Shown piece after piece: positions 1 through 8,596 of a stretch of 64,000 bases of DNA. Numbering within the stretch: the first letter of the stretch is position 1; every line of letters starts with the position of its first letter. A program made the position numbers and the translations under genes. The notes under the pieces are model-generated. The model ran no database searches. It worked only from the letters and a program-made list of their open reading frames with translations, and had not been told where the DNA came from. The stretch comes from CAYYFX01 sp046330135 (lineage in GTDB: Bacteria > ARS69), in assembly GCA_046330135.1 (NCBI GenBank), contig JAXLTI010000004.1, positions 372,001 to 436,000 on the forward strand, given 5' to 3'.

Positions 1-498
1 GTCCAGGTCCGCGACGTCGAGCGCCAACGCAGCGGCGAGCCGCATGCCGGAGCGGAGCAGCAGCGTGAACAGCGCGCGGTCGCGGCGGCCCTGGGGTGAC
101 ATGGCCTGGCGGTCCAGCGCCTGCACGAAGCGGCGCTCCTCCTGCGGCGTGAGCGCGGTGGGCGTCGGCCGGTCCGTGCGCGCGTTCTTCAGCAGGCGTG
201 ACGGGTCGTGCCGCAGCGTTCCGGCCAGCGTGAGGTACCCGAACAGCAGCCGCAGCACCGTCCGCGTGCGATTCATCGTGCGGGCGCTACGCTTGGTGCC
301 GGACGGCGTCACCTGAAGTGACGGGTCGGTCAGGTAGCGCGCGAGCCGATCGGGCGTCACGCGGCGGACGTCCGTGCCCGCGCCGAGCCAGCGCGCGAAT
401 CGCTCCAGCTCGTGCCGGTAGACCGAGATCGTCAGCGGCGACTTCCCGTCGGCTTCGAGCTGGGTCAGGAAGCGGCGGGTCGCGGTGGTGAGCGTCAT
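1..498 (-). CDS. Tyrosine recombinase (phage-integrase/XerC-D family), partial at window edge
   Basis: Site-specific tyrosine recombinase. Translating the complement from the ATG at 498 gives 166 codons with no stop before the window edge, so only the N-terminal part is visible. Residues about 5-95 form a SAM-like core-binding domain (LTISVYRHELERFARWL). The catalytic domain begins near residue 115, and SGMR at 150-153 carries the first catalytic Arg. The remaining catalytic His, Arg and Tyr lie outside the window. A strong Shine-Dalgarno (AAAGGAGG, complement of 506-513) precedes the start. The gene is divergent from the adjacent IS element, and a decayed relative lies at 8597-8765. The family call is firm. 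Whether it is an integrase of a mobile element or a chromosomal Xer-like enzyme is not known. Confidence 0.85.
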   Translation of the reverse strand, partial: MTLTTATRRFLTQLEADGKSPLTISVYRHELERFARWLGAGTDVRRVTPDRLARYLTDPSLQVTPSGTKRSARTMNRTRTVLRLLFGYLTLAGTLRHDPSRLLKNARTDRPTPTALTPQEERRFVQALDRQAMSPQGRRDRALFTLLLRSGMRLAAALALDVADLD

Positions 499-557
499 GG
501 GGTGGCCTCCTTTCGGTAAGCCATGGACGCTCCGGCCGCGGCTGAGATGAAGATGTA

Positions 558-569
558 ATGGAGCGGCCC
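558..569 (+). repeat. Left subterminal inverted repeat of the IS1111-group element
   Basis: ATGGAGCGGCCC. It is a perfect inverted match to 1858-1869 and lies 49 nt before the transposase start. Confidence 0.8.
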
Positions 570-618
570 GCGCGCCGCGGAGGGGTCGGTGGCTAAGACG
601 TCAAACTAGGAGCTAACG

Positions 619-1653
619 ATGGAAAGCGTTGGGATCGACCTACACCAGAACTACGCGCAGATCGCGGTGCTGACGGAGGCCGGCGAGATCTTGGAGAAGC
701 GCGTCCGAACGAGCCGGTCGGCACTGTCGGCATTCTTCGTCGGGCGGCCAGAGTCGCGCGTCCTCCTGGAGTCGTCTACCGAGAGCGAGTGGGTCGCACG
801 GCTGCTTGAGGAACTCGGGCAGCAGGTGGTCGTGGCCAACCCGGGGTACGCTGCGATGTACGCCTACCGATCGCCGAGGGTGAAGACCGATCGTCGCGAC
901 GCGCGAGCGTTGGCGGAGGCTTGCCGCCAGGGCGTATATCGACCAGCGCATCGTCTCTCTGCCAATGCCCGGAGTGTTCGTGCACTGGTTCGAGGGCGCC
1001 AGGAGCTGGTTCGGACTCGAACGCGATTCATCCTCCGAATTCGCTCCCTTCTGCGACAGGACGGCCTCGGCATCCCTCCTGGGGCTACCCCGACGTTCGC
1101 ACGCCGACTGACGTCGGTTCCAGTCTCTGCGACTCTCCGCGAAGCGATTCAGCCGTTCCTCGATCTGATCGGCCCCATCAACGAGCAGCTCGCTGAGGCA
1201 GATCGCAAGCTCGGTGAGTTCGCTCGGGCTGATCCAATCATGCGTCGGTTGTGCACGGTGCCGGGAGTTGGACCTGTGACCGCGGCGTCGTTCGTCTGCA
1301 CGATCGATCAGGTAGAGCGTTTCTCGTCAGCTCGGGCCGTTCGATGCTATCTAGGGCTGGTCCCATGCGAAGCGAGCTCCGGGGAGCGACTCCGTCGGGG
1401 ACCGATCACCAAGGCGGGGAACACCTGGATGCGCGCAACGCTCATTCAGGCTGCGTGGGCTGTCCTTCGATCCACGAATCCTTCGGCGAGTGAGCTGCAG
1501 TCGTGGGCGCGGTCGATCGCCTGTCGCCGAGGTCGTCTTAAGGCCGTCGTAGCTCTGGCGCGGAAGCTCGCCGGCATACTCTTCGCGGTGTGGCGAGACG
1601 GCACGGTGTTCGAGCACCGGGTCAGTACGGTGCCCACCGTTCAACCAGCCTGA
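619..1653 (+). CDS. IS110/IS1111-family DEDD transposase
   Basis: Recombinase of 344 aa, the usual length. The N-terminal RuvC-like DEDD domain shows D7 (VGIDLH), E51 (LLESS), D91 and D94 (KTDRRDA). The middle is a basic helical region (residues 120-150). The C-terminal Tnp domain carries a helix-hairpin-helix-like VPGVGPVTA near 214-222, SSG at 253-255, where the catalytic Ser of this family lies, and GPITKAGN just after. Members cut and paste DNA under guidance of an element-encoded bridge/seek RNA and do not use terminal-repeat recognition. All catalytic landmarks are present and the frame is intact, so the enzyme could be active. The start is ATG 619. The upstream AGGAG at 608-612 gives weak to moderate ribosome-binding support. 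Confidence 0.93.
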   Translation: MESVGIDLHQNYAQIAVLTEAGEILEKRVRTSRSALSAFFVGRPESRVLLESSTESEWVARLLEELGQQVVVANPGYAAMYAYRSPRVKTDRRDARALAEACRQGVYRPAHRLSANARSVRALVRGRQELVRTRTRFILRIRSLLRQDGLGIPPGATPTFARRLTSVPVSATLREAIQPFLDLIGPINEQLAEADRKLGEFARADPIMRRLCTVPGVGPVTAASFVCTIDQVERFSSARAVRCYLGLVPCEASSGERLRRGPITKAGNTWMRATLIQAAWAVLRSTNPSASELQSWARSIACRRGRLKAVVALARKLAGILFAVWRDGTVFEHRVSTVPTVQPA

Positions 1654-1857
1654 CACGAGGAAAGGGCGGCCCGCGAGTTCAGTCAAGGGTTGGAGAGCCC
1701 GGTAATTCGCTTGGTCCACTCAAGACCGCGATGAAGATGAGGGCCTCCAACCTCCGAATCGCATCATGCGCACGGGGAGAAGAGAACCCCGGCCGAAAGC
1801 GCGGATAGAAGGGTGACGAACTTCGACGGGACCACTTCCCTGTAGGTTGACGAAGGG
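1654..1857 (+). ncRNA. Candidate bridge (seek) RNA region of the IS1111-group element
   Basis: This is the non-coding segment between the transposase stop and the right inverted repeat, where IS1111-group elements encode their guide RNA. The sequence can fold. GGTTGGAG-A-GCCC (1688-1700) pairs with GGGC-CTCCAACC (1741-1752), giving a 12-bp stem with one bulged A and a 40-nt loop. A small CTTG/CAAG hairpin can form inside that loop. Downstream are a GGGG/CCCC hairpin near 1777-1793 and a CGCATCATGCG palindrome near 1759-1769. A stem with a large internal loop is the expected shape for a target- or donor-binding loop. RNA ends, promoter and guide bases were not determined. Confidence 0.55.
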
Positions 1858-1869
1858 GGGCCGCTCCAT
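1858..1869 (-). repeat. Right subterminal inverted repeat of the IS1111-group element
   Basis: GGGCCGCTCCAT, the exact reverse complement of 558-569. It marks the right edge of the element to within a few bases. Confidence 0.8.
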
Positions 1870-2177
1870 AGAAGCGAATTGGGCGGCGAGCCCGGGGCCG
1901 GGGCGGGCGGGAGGCAACGCGACGGCAAAAAGCCCCGGGGGCCGAGGTCCCGGCCAGATTGGCCACGTGAGCGCCATAGCCGGGCTGTGTGGGGCGATGG
2001 AGCGGGATGGGGTGCACGGTTGGCGGGGGGCGGAGAGCGCGACGGTCGCGGCCCCGCCTGCTATAAAGTGCTGGCGAAGCGGTCGGCGAAACGCGCGGGG
2101 CGGTTCGGAGCGCGTCTGTTGCCAGAGCCCGCCGCCGGAATCCAGCGGACCTGAAGCTCGGCCTGAGAAGGGTTGGC
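1870..2177. other. Gene-free spacer between the IS element and the kinase gene
   Basis: No credible coding sequence. It is very G-rich. A TATAAA at 2062-2067 might be a -10 element for the kinase gene, but no matching -35 box is visible, so I make no promoter call. Confidence 0.4.
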
Positions 2178-4856
2178 ATGACCGCAGGTCGCTCGTTGAA
2201 GCCCCAGGACCGGATCGCCCACTACCGCATCATCGGTCCGCTCGGTTCCGGGGGCATGGGCGAGGTCTATTGCGCCCAAGACCAGTCCTTGCGGCGCGAC
2301 GTCGCCCTCAAGGTCCTTCCGCCCGAATTGGTTCGTAGCGAAGAACGTGTCCGGCGCTTCGTGCGTGAGGCCCGATCGGCCTCGTCGCTCAACCATCCGA
2401 GCATCGTCACGATCTACGAGATCGGGCACGACCGCGTCGTGGGTGCTGACGGCGTCGTCGAGCCCGACTCTTCTCCGCTCCACTTCATCGCCATGGAGTT
2501 GGTGAGCGGTGAAACCCTGGCCGCCAAGATCCACGAGCAGAAGACCGAGTTGAAGACGCTGCTTGGCTGGCTTGCCCAGGCAGCCGAGGGAGTCAGCAAG
2601 GCGCACGCGGCGGGGATCGTCCACCGGGACTTGAAGCCCGGCAACATCATGATCTCGCAGGACGGCTACGCGAAGGTCCTCGACTTCGGGCTCGCGAAGC
2701 TCATGGATAGGCCGGTGGCGGAGTCGGCGTTGGCCAGCGCCTCGACCCAGACGGCGGAGCCGACCAGCGAGGGCGTGGTGCTGGGCACGGTGGGGTACAT
2801 GGCGCCCGAGCAGGTGCAGGGGAGGGACGTGGACCAGCGGTCGGACATTTTCTCGTTCGGGTGCATTCTGTACGAGGCGACGACGCGGCGGCGGCCGTTC
2901 GAGGCGGCGTCGAAGCTGGAGACGATGCACCGCATCCTGCACGACGTCCCCGCCCCGGTGGAGGGACTCAACCCGCAGGCGCCGGCGGAGCTGAGAAGGC
3001 TGATCCGTCGCTGTCTGGCCAAGGATCCGAATGAGCGGCTCGACTCGATGAGGTCCTTGGCGCTGGAGTTGCGGGAGATCGTGGAGGAGTACGACCAGCG
3101 CACGGCCTCGGCTGGCTCCAGCAGCGGACCACGGACAGCTGCGGCGCCCGTACCCAGTCGGCGCCGGCTTGCACCGGCAGTGATTGCGACGAGTCTGGCG
3201 GTCGCCGCGATCGCCGTGGGGTTCGCGCTGCGCCCGAAAGGGCCGCCGCGCCTCAATCCCGACATGCGTACGCGCACCATCGACGTGCCGATGAGCGGCA
3301 TCCGCTACCCGGGCTTCTCGCAGGACGGCCGCTGGATCGCGCTGCCGGCGCGGGACGATCGCGGCGTGTGGGGCCTCCACTTCATGAACGCGAGCGGCGG
3401 CGAAGTGCGCGCGATCGCGGTCGACAGCACGGTCGACGTGCTCTACGCGGACACATCCCCCGATGGCAGCCAGATCGCCTACGGTGTGATCCGAAGCGCA
3501 GCGGAGGCTGAGATCCGCCTAGTTTCCGCTCTCGGGGGCACGGTACGAACCCTCGCGCGCCCGGGATTTAGCCCGCACTGGAGTCCGGACGGTCGGCGAA
3601 TCGGGTACATCGTTCCCTGGCCGTCGGTCCTCCGCGGGTCAGAGTTCTGGACCGTGCGGCCCGACGGATCCGGCCGATCGCTAGCCTTCGTGGACAGCAC
3701 ATCCGAGTCCATGGTCTCAATCGGCTTTGCCTGGGCGCCCGACGGTGAGCACATCGCGTGGCTGCGGAGCTTCGCACATGCGAGCTACAACGAGATCGTG
3801 ATCCGGGATCTCCAGACGGGACACGAGCGGCAGCTCACCCACGACCATAAGGCCATCGACGAGGTAGCTTGGACGGCGCAGGACGAGATCCTCTTCTCCT
3901 CGAACCGCGGCGGCGCGACGAACCTATGGATCATGCGCGCAAGCGGCGGCCAGCCAGCGCAGGTCACGCGTGGGGCTGGGTTGGACACGGGAGCCCACGT
4001 CTCGGCCGATGGTCAGACTTTGCTGTATCTGGCCACGCAGCCGCTCGCGAGCATTGGTTGGTGGGATGTCACAACTGGTGAGCACGGGCGCGTGACGCAC
4101 GAGGACCAGCCCTTCGAGTATCCGGTCCCATCGCCCGACGGCCTGCAGATCGCCGTGCGGGTTCGCGACCCGGATGCGCTCACATCTCTAGTGGTCATGA
4201 GTCGCGACGGTAGCGGGCGGCGCACGCTGGTCGCCGCGGACGAGAGTCGAACGTTCTTCGACTGGTCACCTGACGGCCGGCGAATTGCGTGGGTCCTGAG
4301 TAGGACCACCGGCGGCGACCACACGGATCTGCACGTTGTTGACGTGCGAACCGGTGAGACGTCGGGGCCGATGGCCGTTCCTACGGAGGGAGTGGTTGGC
4401 TGGCTATTCTGGGCGAGTGACGACACGCTGTTAGTGTGGGATCAGCGCGGCTCGACCAGATGCTCAGTCTCGGAAGGTCGTGCGGTCGAGCACTCTCCCG
4501 ACATGGAATTCGAGCTACCGAATCGGCTCTCCGGATGGACTACGTACTGGCGCCCGCGTGAGTCGACCGTCACGCCGGGTATCTACGTTCGGCCCGCGCA
4601 CAGCGGCCCAGAACGGCTAGTGATGCCTTCGGGCTTCTTCAAACCCACGGACAGCGACTTTCTCTACTGCTGGCCCGAATCGCTCGGGTTCTCCAGACTC
4701 GACCTTCCCTCAGGTCGGCTGAGCCCCGTGGCACACGTTCCTCCCGACGTGCGAAGAAGCATGTACCTGTGCCCCACTCATGACGGGCGCGTGGTCTTCT
4801 GGGTCCAGCCGCGCGACGCTTCGAAGCTCGTGCTCGTGGAGAACTTCCGCAAGTGA
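2178..4856 (+). CDS. Transmembrane Ser/Thr protein kinase with C-terminal TolB/PD40 beta-propeller
   Basis: PknB-type kinase, 892 aa. The kinase domain (about 16-300) has the glycine loop LGSGGMGEVY (22-31), catalytic Lys K45 (VALK), HRDLKPGN (149-156), DFG (169-171) and APE (209-211), so all catalytic residues are present. A Pro/Ser-rich linker leads to one membrane helix at about 332-351. From about 365 on are repeated propeller blades with the PD40 signature, such as SPDG-xx-IAY and WSPDGRRI. The expected layout is a cytoplasmic kinase and an external sensor propeller. The gene stands alone between the IS element and the island, and its ligand cannot be predicted. An AGAAGG about 6 nt before the ATG supports the start. 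Confidence 0.95.
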   Translation: MTAGRSLKPQDRIAHYRIIGPLGSGGMGEVYCAQDQSLRRDVALKVLPPELVRSEERVRRFVREARSASSLNHPSIVTIYEIGHDRVVGADGVVEPDSSPLHFIAMELVSGETLAAKIHEQKTELKTLLGWLAQAAEGVSKAHAAGIVHRDLKPGNIMISQDGYAKVLDFGLAKLMDRPVAESALASASTQTAEPTSEGVVLGTVGYMAPEQVQGRDVDQRSDIFSFGCILYEATTRRRPFEAASKLETMHRILHDVPAPVEGLNPQAPAELRRLIRRCLAKDPNERLDSMRSLALELREIVEEYDQRTASAGSSSGPRTAAAPVPSRRRLAPAVIATSLAVAAIAVGFALRPKGPPRLNPDMRTRTIDVPMSGIRYPGFSQDGRWIALPARDDRGVWGLHFMNASGGEVRAIAVDSTVDVLYADTSPDGSQIAYGVIRSAAEAEIRLVSALGGTVRTLARPGFSPHWSPDGRRIGYIVPWPSVLRGSEFWTVRPDGSGRSLAFVDSTSESMVSIGFAWAPDGEHIAWLRSFAHASYNEIVIRDLQTGHERQLTHDHKAIDEVAWTAQDEILFSSNRGGATNLWIMRASGGQPAQVTRGAGLDTGAHVSADGQTLLYLATQPLASIGWWDVTTGEHGRVTHEDQPFEYPVPSPDGLQIAVRVRDPDALTSLVVMSRDGSGRRTLVAADESRTFFDWSPDGRRIAWVLSRTTGGDHTDLHVVDVRTGETSGPMAVPTEGVVGWLFWASDDTLLVWDQRGSTRCSVSEGRAVEHSPDMEFELPNRLSGWTTYWRPRESTVTPGIYVRPAHSGPERLVMPSGFFKPTDSDFLYCWPESLGFSRLDLPSGRLSPVAHVPPDVRRSMYLCPTHDGRVVFWVQPRDASKLVLVENFRK

Positions 4857-4970
4857 CCGTCCGGCCCTGACGCACGCGGTCGTTCACAGGAGAGTCGGCG
4901 ACGTGCTCGTTCCGGCTGGCAGGTACGCCCCTCGATCGCGTGGGGCAGGAGGCGCTCGTCAGAACCGCGA

Positions 4971-5097
4971 GTGGAGATATAGTGGAGATGGTCGATTTAA
5001 GGCCGCTCAACTCGTCTCGGAAAATACGCGCAAAGGCCCGCAACTCAAGGAGTTCCGGGCCTGCGTGCTTTGGTAGCGGGGGCGGGATTTGAACTCG
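4971..5097 (-). repeat. Att-like direct repeat, copy 1, with tRNA 3'-end fragment
   Basis: By hand alignment about 84% identical over 127 bp to 9719-9845. Both share the core GTGGAGA-Y-ATAGTGGAGA and CGATTTAAGGCCGCTCAACT. On the minus strand it ends in a tRNA 3' end: TTCAAAT loop, CCCCGCT acceptor strand, and encoded CCA (complement of 5071-5073). The T-arm here has mismatches, so this copy is the more decayed one. No tRNA 5' half is found beside it. Confidence 0.7.
5034..5062 (-). terminator. Hairpin terminator of the tRNA remnant (copy 1)
   Basis: AGGCCCG-C-AACTC and GAGTT-C-CGGGCCT form a 13-bp stem with one mismatch and a 3-nt loop. It lies just after the tRNA CCA end in the minus direction. 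Confidence 0.55.
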
Positions 5098-5426
5098 TGA
5101 TCGGGTGGATCCGATAAGGCCTTGTGGCACAAGGGATTACCGGCCCAAGCCGCGCCCGCGCCCCCGGTTGGCCAGTCCCCGGGAGTCCCCTGGCGTCCCC
5201 TGGAGTACCCCGGCGTCGACCCCGGTACTGGAGACGGCGCGGAGACGGATTCGGTCAGCGTCCGTGCCCGGCTCCCTCCGCTCTCGCCGCGTGCTTCCGG
5301 TCGAGGACCTGCCTCATTCCGCCGCTCGTGCGGGGGACGGTCGCTACGCTTTCACCGCACGGAACTTCCATTCGCAACACCTCGCCGGTTTTGACTGGCG
5401 CACGGAGAGATTCGGGAGACGGATTC
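5098..5426. other. Gene-free spacer with a 10-bp tandem repeat
   Basis: No gene seen. At 5174-5225 a degenerate 10-bp unit (AGTCCCCTGG and variants) is repeated about five times. CCTTGTGGCACAAGG near 5120-5134 is a small palindrome. Function unknown. Confidence 0.4.
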
Positions 5427-6017
5427 TCAGCGCGCACGAACCTCCGGAATCGCGTGAGGCCGACGCATCGCCGAGCGTCCTTCGGCAGGCGCCCGCCCGG
5501 ACGGCAGCACGCTCGTGATCACATGAACTCGCGCCGCCGAAAGACCCGCGAAGCGGACCAGGTCACCGGCCGGCACGCCCTCGGACGCGGTGCGCGCCAA
5601 CAGAACGAACCCGTCAGCGAATACCCCGTGCTCGAGGCTCTCCTTGAGAGCGACCGTCAGGTCTAGCGCCGCGACCCCTGCGGCACGGAGATCCAACCGG
5701 GCGCGGGCGTAGAGCGTCCGGTCGAAGGGAGTGTCCCACGATGGGCTGCCCGCCCACGCGCGGGTCACCGGACACGCCCGCAGCTCGAGCGCCCGGTCCT
5801 CTACCGCCCCCGCGTACGGAACCGTGAGCACTGCGCGCTCAAGCACGGTTCTCTCCGAGAACGGAATCGGCGTCAGTCGAAAGAACACCCGCGCCGAACC
5901 GTGCCCGTCTTGAACGACGGTCACATCCCGCAACGACGCCGTGAGCTCCTCGCCCCACGCCGCCGTCGCGGTGGCGAGCCCGATCATCGCCCCTAGGGCC
6001 ATCGTCCGCGCATTCAT
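5427..6017 (-). CDS. Secreted protein of unknown function, DNRLRE-like fold suspected
   Basis: Start set at ATG 6017, which has GAGGAGAAG upstream and overlaps the preceding gene by 4 nt. A longer reading frame to 6209 exists but its N-terminus is an antisense-like artefact. The product is 196 aa. Residues 1-21 are a signal peptide (MALGAMIGLATATAAWG). The body alternates strands typical of the DNRLRE/disaggregatase-like domain: RVFFRLTPIP, an ERAVLTVPY strand, then W-rich turns (TRAWAGSPSWDTPF). I saw no catalytic motif. It is translationally coupled to the beta-helix protein, so the two may form one extracellular unit. The DNRLRE assignment is tentative. Confidence 0.6.
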   Translation of the reverse strand: MNARTMALGAMIGLATATAAWGEELTASLRDVTVVQDGHGSARVFFRLTPIPFSERTVLERAVLTVPYAGAVEDRALELRACPVTRAWAGSPSWDTPFDRTLYARARLDLRAAGVAALDLTVALKESLEHGVFADGFVLLARTASEGVPAGDLVRFAGLSAARVHVITSVLPSGRAPAEGRSAMRRPHAIPEVRAR

Positions 6018-7372
6018 CGCTTCTTCTCCTCGCTTCCCGAACGGAAGCTGTTCTTGATCCTGCCCCAAGTCGATGGTTCGACCGACACCACGCCGCAGCC
6101 CTGCCCCCAAGCACCGATCAGCTCGGTGCACGAGGGGTTCCCGTTCCCGGGAAGGCATGGGGACGCGGCGTTCACCGTGAAGTCGTTCGCTGCCGTGTCG
6201 CAGAACCACGGGTCTGCCTCGATGTCGGTGGGATCCAGCGTGAAGCCGTCCGCGTTCCCGAGGACGTTCTGCCAGAAGACGTTACAGGAGCTGTGAATCG
6301 TTCCCTGATACAGCCCCACGGCCGTATCACCGGAGGACGCGGCGATCACGTTCCGCCGCAGCGTGACGGTGCCCGATTCCACAGTGATCGAGGCCCCAGC
6401 GCGGGTGGCCGCCTGCGCCTGCGCATTCCCGAAGAACGTGTTCCCCTCGATCACGATCAAGTGCCCGCTGGCGATGATCGCGCCTCCTTCGCCTTGGACG
6501 TTCGTGTAGTTCTCCACGAACGTGCAGTTCCGAACCGTCTCATCCGATTGAGATCCCCAGAGCGCCAGAGCGCCGCCGCTGGCTCCTGCGCCTCCTCCGT
6601 ACAGGCTCTGGTTGCCCTCGAACCAGCAGTCCTCGAAGAGAGCGGTCGTGCGGGTGTCGGTGTAGCAGGCTCCTCCCGCTCCGTTGGTCTGTACATCATC
6701 GGTGAAGCGCGTCCGCCGGACCGTCACCGGCCCTCCCTCGACTGCGCGCGCCGCACCGGAGCGGCAGTTGGTGAACTCGCAATCCTCGATGAGCAGCGAG
6801 CCTGCTGCGTGCACGAACGCCCCGCCGTTCGCGTTCATATCGTGAAAGCGGCAGCGTCTCATCGTCAGGTTCACGGATACGATCATCGATGCTTCGCAGT
6901 CATTTCCGGTCCCGTAGTCGTGGACCTCGCAATCCTCGATGCGAGCGATCCCGTCACCAACCTGCGCGGCGAGGAGTTCCACGCACCGGAGGCACACCAG
7001 CGTGTTCCCCGTGAACGTGAAGCCAACTAGCACGAACTCCGGCCCGCTCAGGGGGTACCGGTACACGATCCTCGGTGCGCTGTGAGGGGCGGTCGAGGTC
7101 ATCGTCAGGGTCGTGACCGAGGGTCCACCCTCCGAGCACAGCACGACCCCCGCCTTCACGAAGGCCACGGAGGAGATCCAGGCCCCGTCCGGGTTCAGGC
7201 GCGTCTCGTACTGGCTGTAGACTCCGGGTGCGACCAGCACCGAATCACCGGCCACCGCTGCATCCAGAGCAGCGTTGATCGTCGCGTACTGCGAGGGAAC
7301 GCGAAGCGTAGCGGCGGGCGCGGCGGAGCCAAGCAGCCCCGCCGCCAGCGCCAGTAAGATCGTCTTTCTCAT
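6014..7372 (-). CDS. Secreted right-handed beta-helix protein
   Basis: 452 aa. Residues 1-20 are a signal peptide (MRKTILLALAAGLLGSAAPA). The mature protein opens with the usual lead-in of these proteins (RVPSQYATINAALDAAVAGDSVLVAPGVY). It then runs through about twelve coils with IEDCEVHDY, IEDCEFTN, FEDCWFEGN and EGNTFFGNA patterns. Many Cys residues suggest disulfide-stabilised coils. The fold usually binds or cuts polysaccharides, but no lyase site is evident. It ends in WGRIKNSFR plus a charged tail, resembling WGPLKSLWRR of the beta-helix protein at 59132-60217. That shared tail may be a sorting signal. Confidence 0.85.
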   Translation of the reverse strand: MRKTILLALAAGLLGSAAPAATLRVPSQYATINAALDAAVAGDSVLVAPGVYSQYETRLNPDGAWISSVAFVKAGVVLCSEGGPSVTTLTMTSTAPHSAPRIVYRYPLSGPEFVLVGFTFTGNTLVCLRCVELLAAQVGDGIARIEDCEVHDYGTGNDCEASMIVSVNLTMRRCRFHDMNANGGAFVHAAGSLLIEDCEFTNCRSGAARAVEGGPVTVRRTRFTDDVQTNGAGGACYTDTRTTALFEDCWFEGNQSLYGGGAGASGGALALWGSQSDETVRNCTFVENYTNVQGEGGAIIASGHLIVIEGNTFFGNAQAQAATRAGASITVESGTVTLRRNVIAASSGDTAVGLYQGTIHSSCNVFWQNVLGNADGFTLDPTDIEADPWFCDTAANDFTVNAASPCLPGNGNPSCTELIGAWGQGCGVVSVEPSTWGRIKNSFRSGSEEKKR

Positions 7373-7383
7373 GGCCGCCCCCC

Positions 7384-7668
7384 CTAGCGAACCAAAACGA
7401 GCTTGCGGACGAGGGAGACGTCCTTCCCCGTGAGTCGAATGAAGTATACACCCGACCCCACTCGCTTTCCGGCGTCGTCCTCACCGGCCCAGCTCAGTCC
7501 GTACCGGCCGGAAGCCAGCGATTCATCCACCAGCGTGCGGACGCGGCGCCGACCCTACTCGACGAGTTGGTACTGGCCGCGCCCGACCTTCTGAAACCGC
7601 GCATCCCCCGGAGCGTCTCGGACAGCGTCGGGCGGAAGTGCGTGCTCTTCGTGCGGCGCAACATCCGC
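7384..7668 (-). pseudogene. Broken C-terminus of a FlgD/Ig-like-tailed secreted protein
   Basis: Reading the complement gives a clear FlgD-type tail (RRVRTLVDES, LASGRYGLSWAGEDDAG, VGSGVYFIRLTG) that ends with TAG at 7384-7386. An in-frame TAG at 7555-7557 interrupts the same frame, and an in-frame TGA at 7669-7671 closes it upstream. No start codon or signal peptide survives. The first kilobase or more of the gene is missing. It is probably debris of a gene that once stood upstream of the beta-helix gene. Confidence 0.75.
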
Positions 7669-7675
7669 TCATCTA

Positions 7676-8527
7676 TCAGAGGCCCCGCGCGGTGACGGAC
7701 GGAGTGCGGGGTGCGACGCTGATCACGACGTGCCTATAGAGCGAGCCTCCGGCAATGACGTCTTCCGGTGGTGTCAATCGCCCTCTCGTGACAACTACTA
7801 GATACCGAACCGACGCGAGTTCGAGGTCGAAGAGGGACCCGACCGCATAGAGTTCGGCCTGGCGGCGCGCCTCCAGGAACCGGGCACCGAGGTCAGCGTC
7901 GCCGCCTGCGACCTTCCACTCGGTGAGGACCACGGCGACCGGAGCAATGCGAAAGGCCTCACCCCGCTCCAGTGGCTCCTGGAAGACGAGGTCTGTCCGT
8001 TCTCCCGCGGCTGAGACCTTGAACGCCCAGATGCCGTGCAGCAACAGGTGACACGCGCCAAGGCTCTCGCACGCCACCTCGCCTTGTGAGAAAGCCTCGG
8101 ACCACTTCTCGCGGAGACTGGCATCCACCACGATAGATCGCTGGAGGTGAGCAAAGGCCCTGTCCGTCAGCGCCCGTGCGCGTGCGTCGCGATCCTGAAG
8201 GTGGAAGTCGAGGGTGCTTCGGATACAAGCGAGGGCGACGGAGACCCCGTGCACACCTGCGATGCCCTGGGCCTTTAAGAACAGATGGCCATGGGTCGTG
8301 ATGAACTCGTCGAGAGCGGCTAAGGCTGCCGGCGGCATGCTGTCGCCGTGCCGCTGCCGGAACTCCTTCAGATCATGGAAGATTGCGCACGCAAGCGGGA
8401 GAAGAGCCGTGGTGTTCACTGCGTGGTAGTCGGCCGTGACACTATCCACGCCGGGGAAGTAGATACGTGCCGCAGCCAACAGGCCCGCCACTCGCGCCGA
8501 GATCGCATCCCAATCGGGTCCGTACAC
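7676..8527 (-). CDS. RecB/Cas4-like PD-(D/E)XK nuclease-domain protein
   Basis: Start chosen at GTG 8527 because GGAGG (complement of 8535-8539) sits 7 nt upstream. An in-frame ATG at 8551 has no ribosome site. The product is 283 aa. The N-terminal half is alpha-helical and unrecognised. The C-terminal half has a nuclease-core order: a possible helix Glu (E149), G-x-x-x-D179 (GERTDLVF), E203-x-K205 (LTEWK) and a Q223-xxx-Y227 helix (RRQAELY). These match the RecB/Cas4 branch of PD-(D/E)XK enzymes. It lies in an island with a HEPN-like gene upstream, which suggests a role in defence or element competition. Substrate and partner are inference, and the fold call rests on motifs alone. Confidence 0.6.
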   Translation of the reverse strand: MYGPDWDAISARVAGLLAAARIYFPGVDSVTADYHAVNTTALLPLACAIFHDLKEFRQRHGDSMPPAALAALDEFITTHGHLFLKAQGIAGVHGVSVALACIRSTLDFHLQDRDARARALTDRAFAHLQRSIVVDASLREKWSEAFSQGEVACESLGACHLLLHGIWAFKVSAAGERTDLVFQEPLERGEAFRIAPVAVVLTEWKVAGGDADLGARFLEARRQAELYAVGSLFDLELASVRYLVVVTRGRLTPPEDVIAGGSLYRHVVISVAPRTPSVTARGL

Positions 8528-8596
8528 AGTCTGTCCTCCCATCTTCGACATCGCTCGACACGGGTCATCGCTACCGATCGCGGCGTAGATCTCCCG

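Larger units (their letters stand above)
558..1869 (+). mobile_element. IS1111-group insertion sequence (IS110 family), apparently complete
   Basis: The element is defined by a DEDD transposase at 619-1653 and a perfect 12-bp inverted repeat, ATGGAGCGGCCC at 558-569 and its reverse complement at 1858-1869. The left non-coding end is short (about 50 nt to the start codon) and the right one is long (about 205 nt). That asymmetry, together with subterminal inverted repeats, is typical of the IS1111 group. In this group the true ends lie a few bases outside the repeats and there is no target duplication, so exact borders cannot be set from one copy. Length is about 1.3 kb, normal for the group. 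Confidence 0.8.

Noticed and set aside
44..316. Small plus-strand frame at the window start
   Set aside because: It is antisense to the tyrosine recombinase, which has real domain motifs and a strong ribosome site.
4639..5130. Minus-strand frame containing SRVQIPPPLP
   Set aside because: This is the translation of a tRNA 3' end, a familiar false gene.
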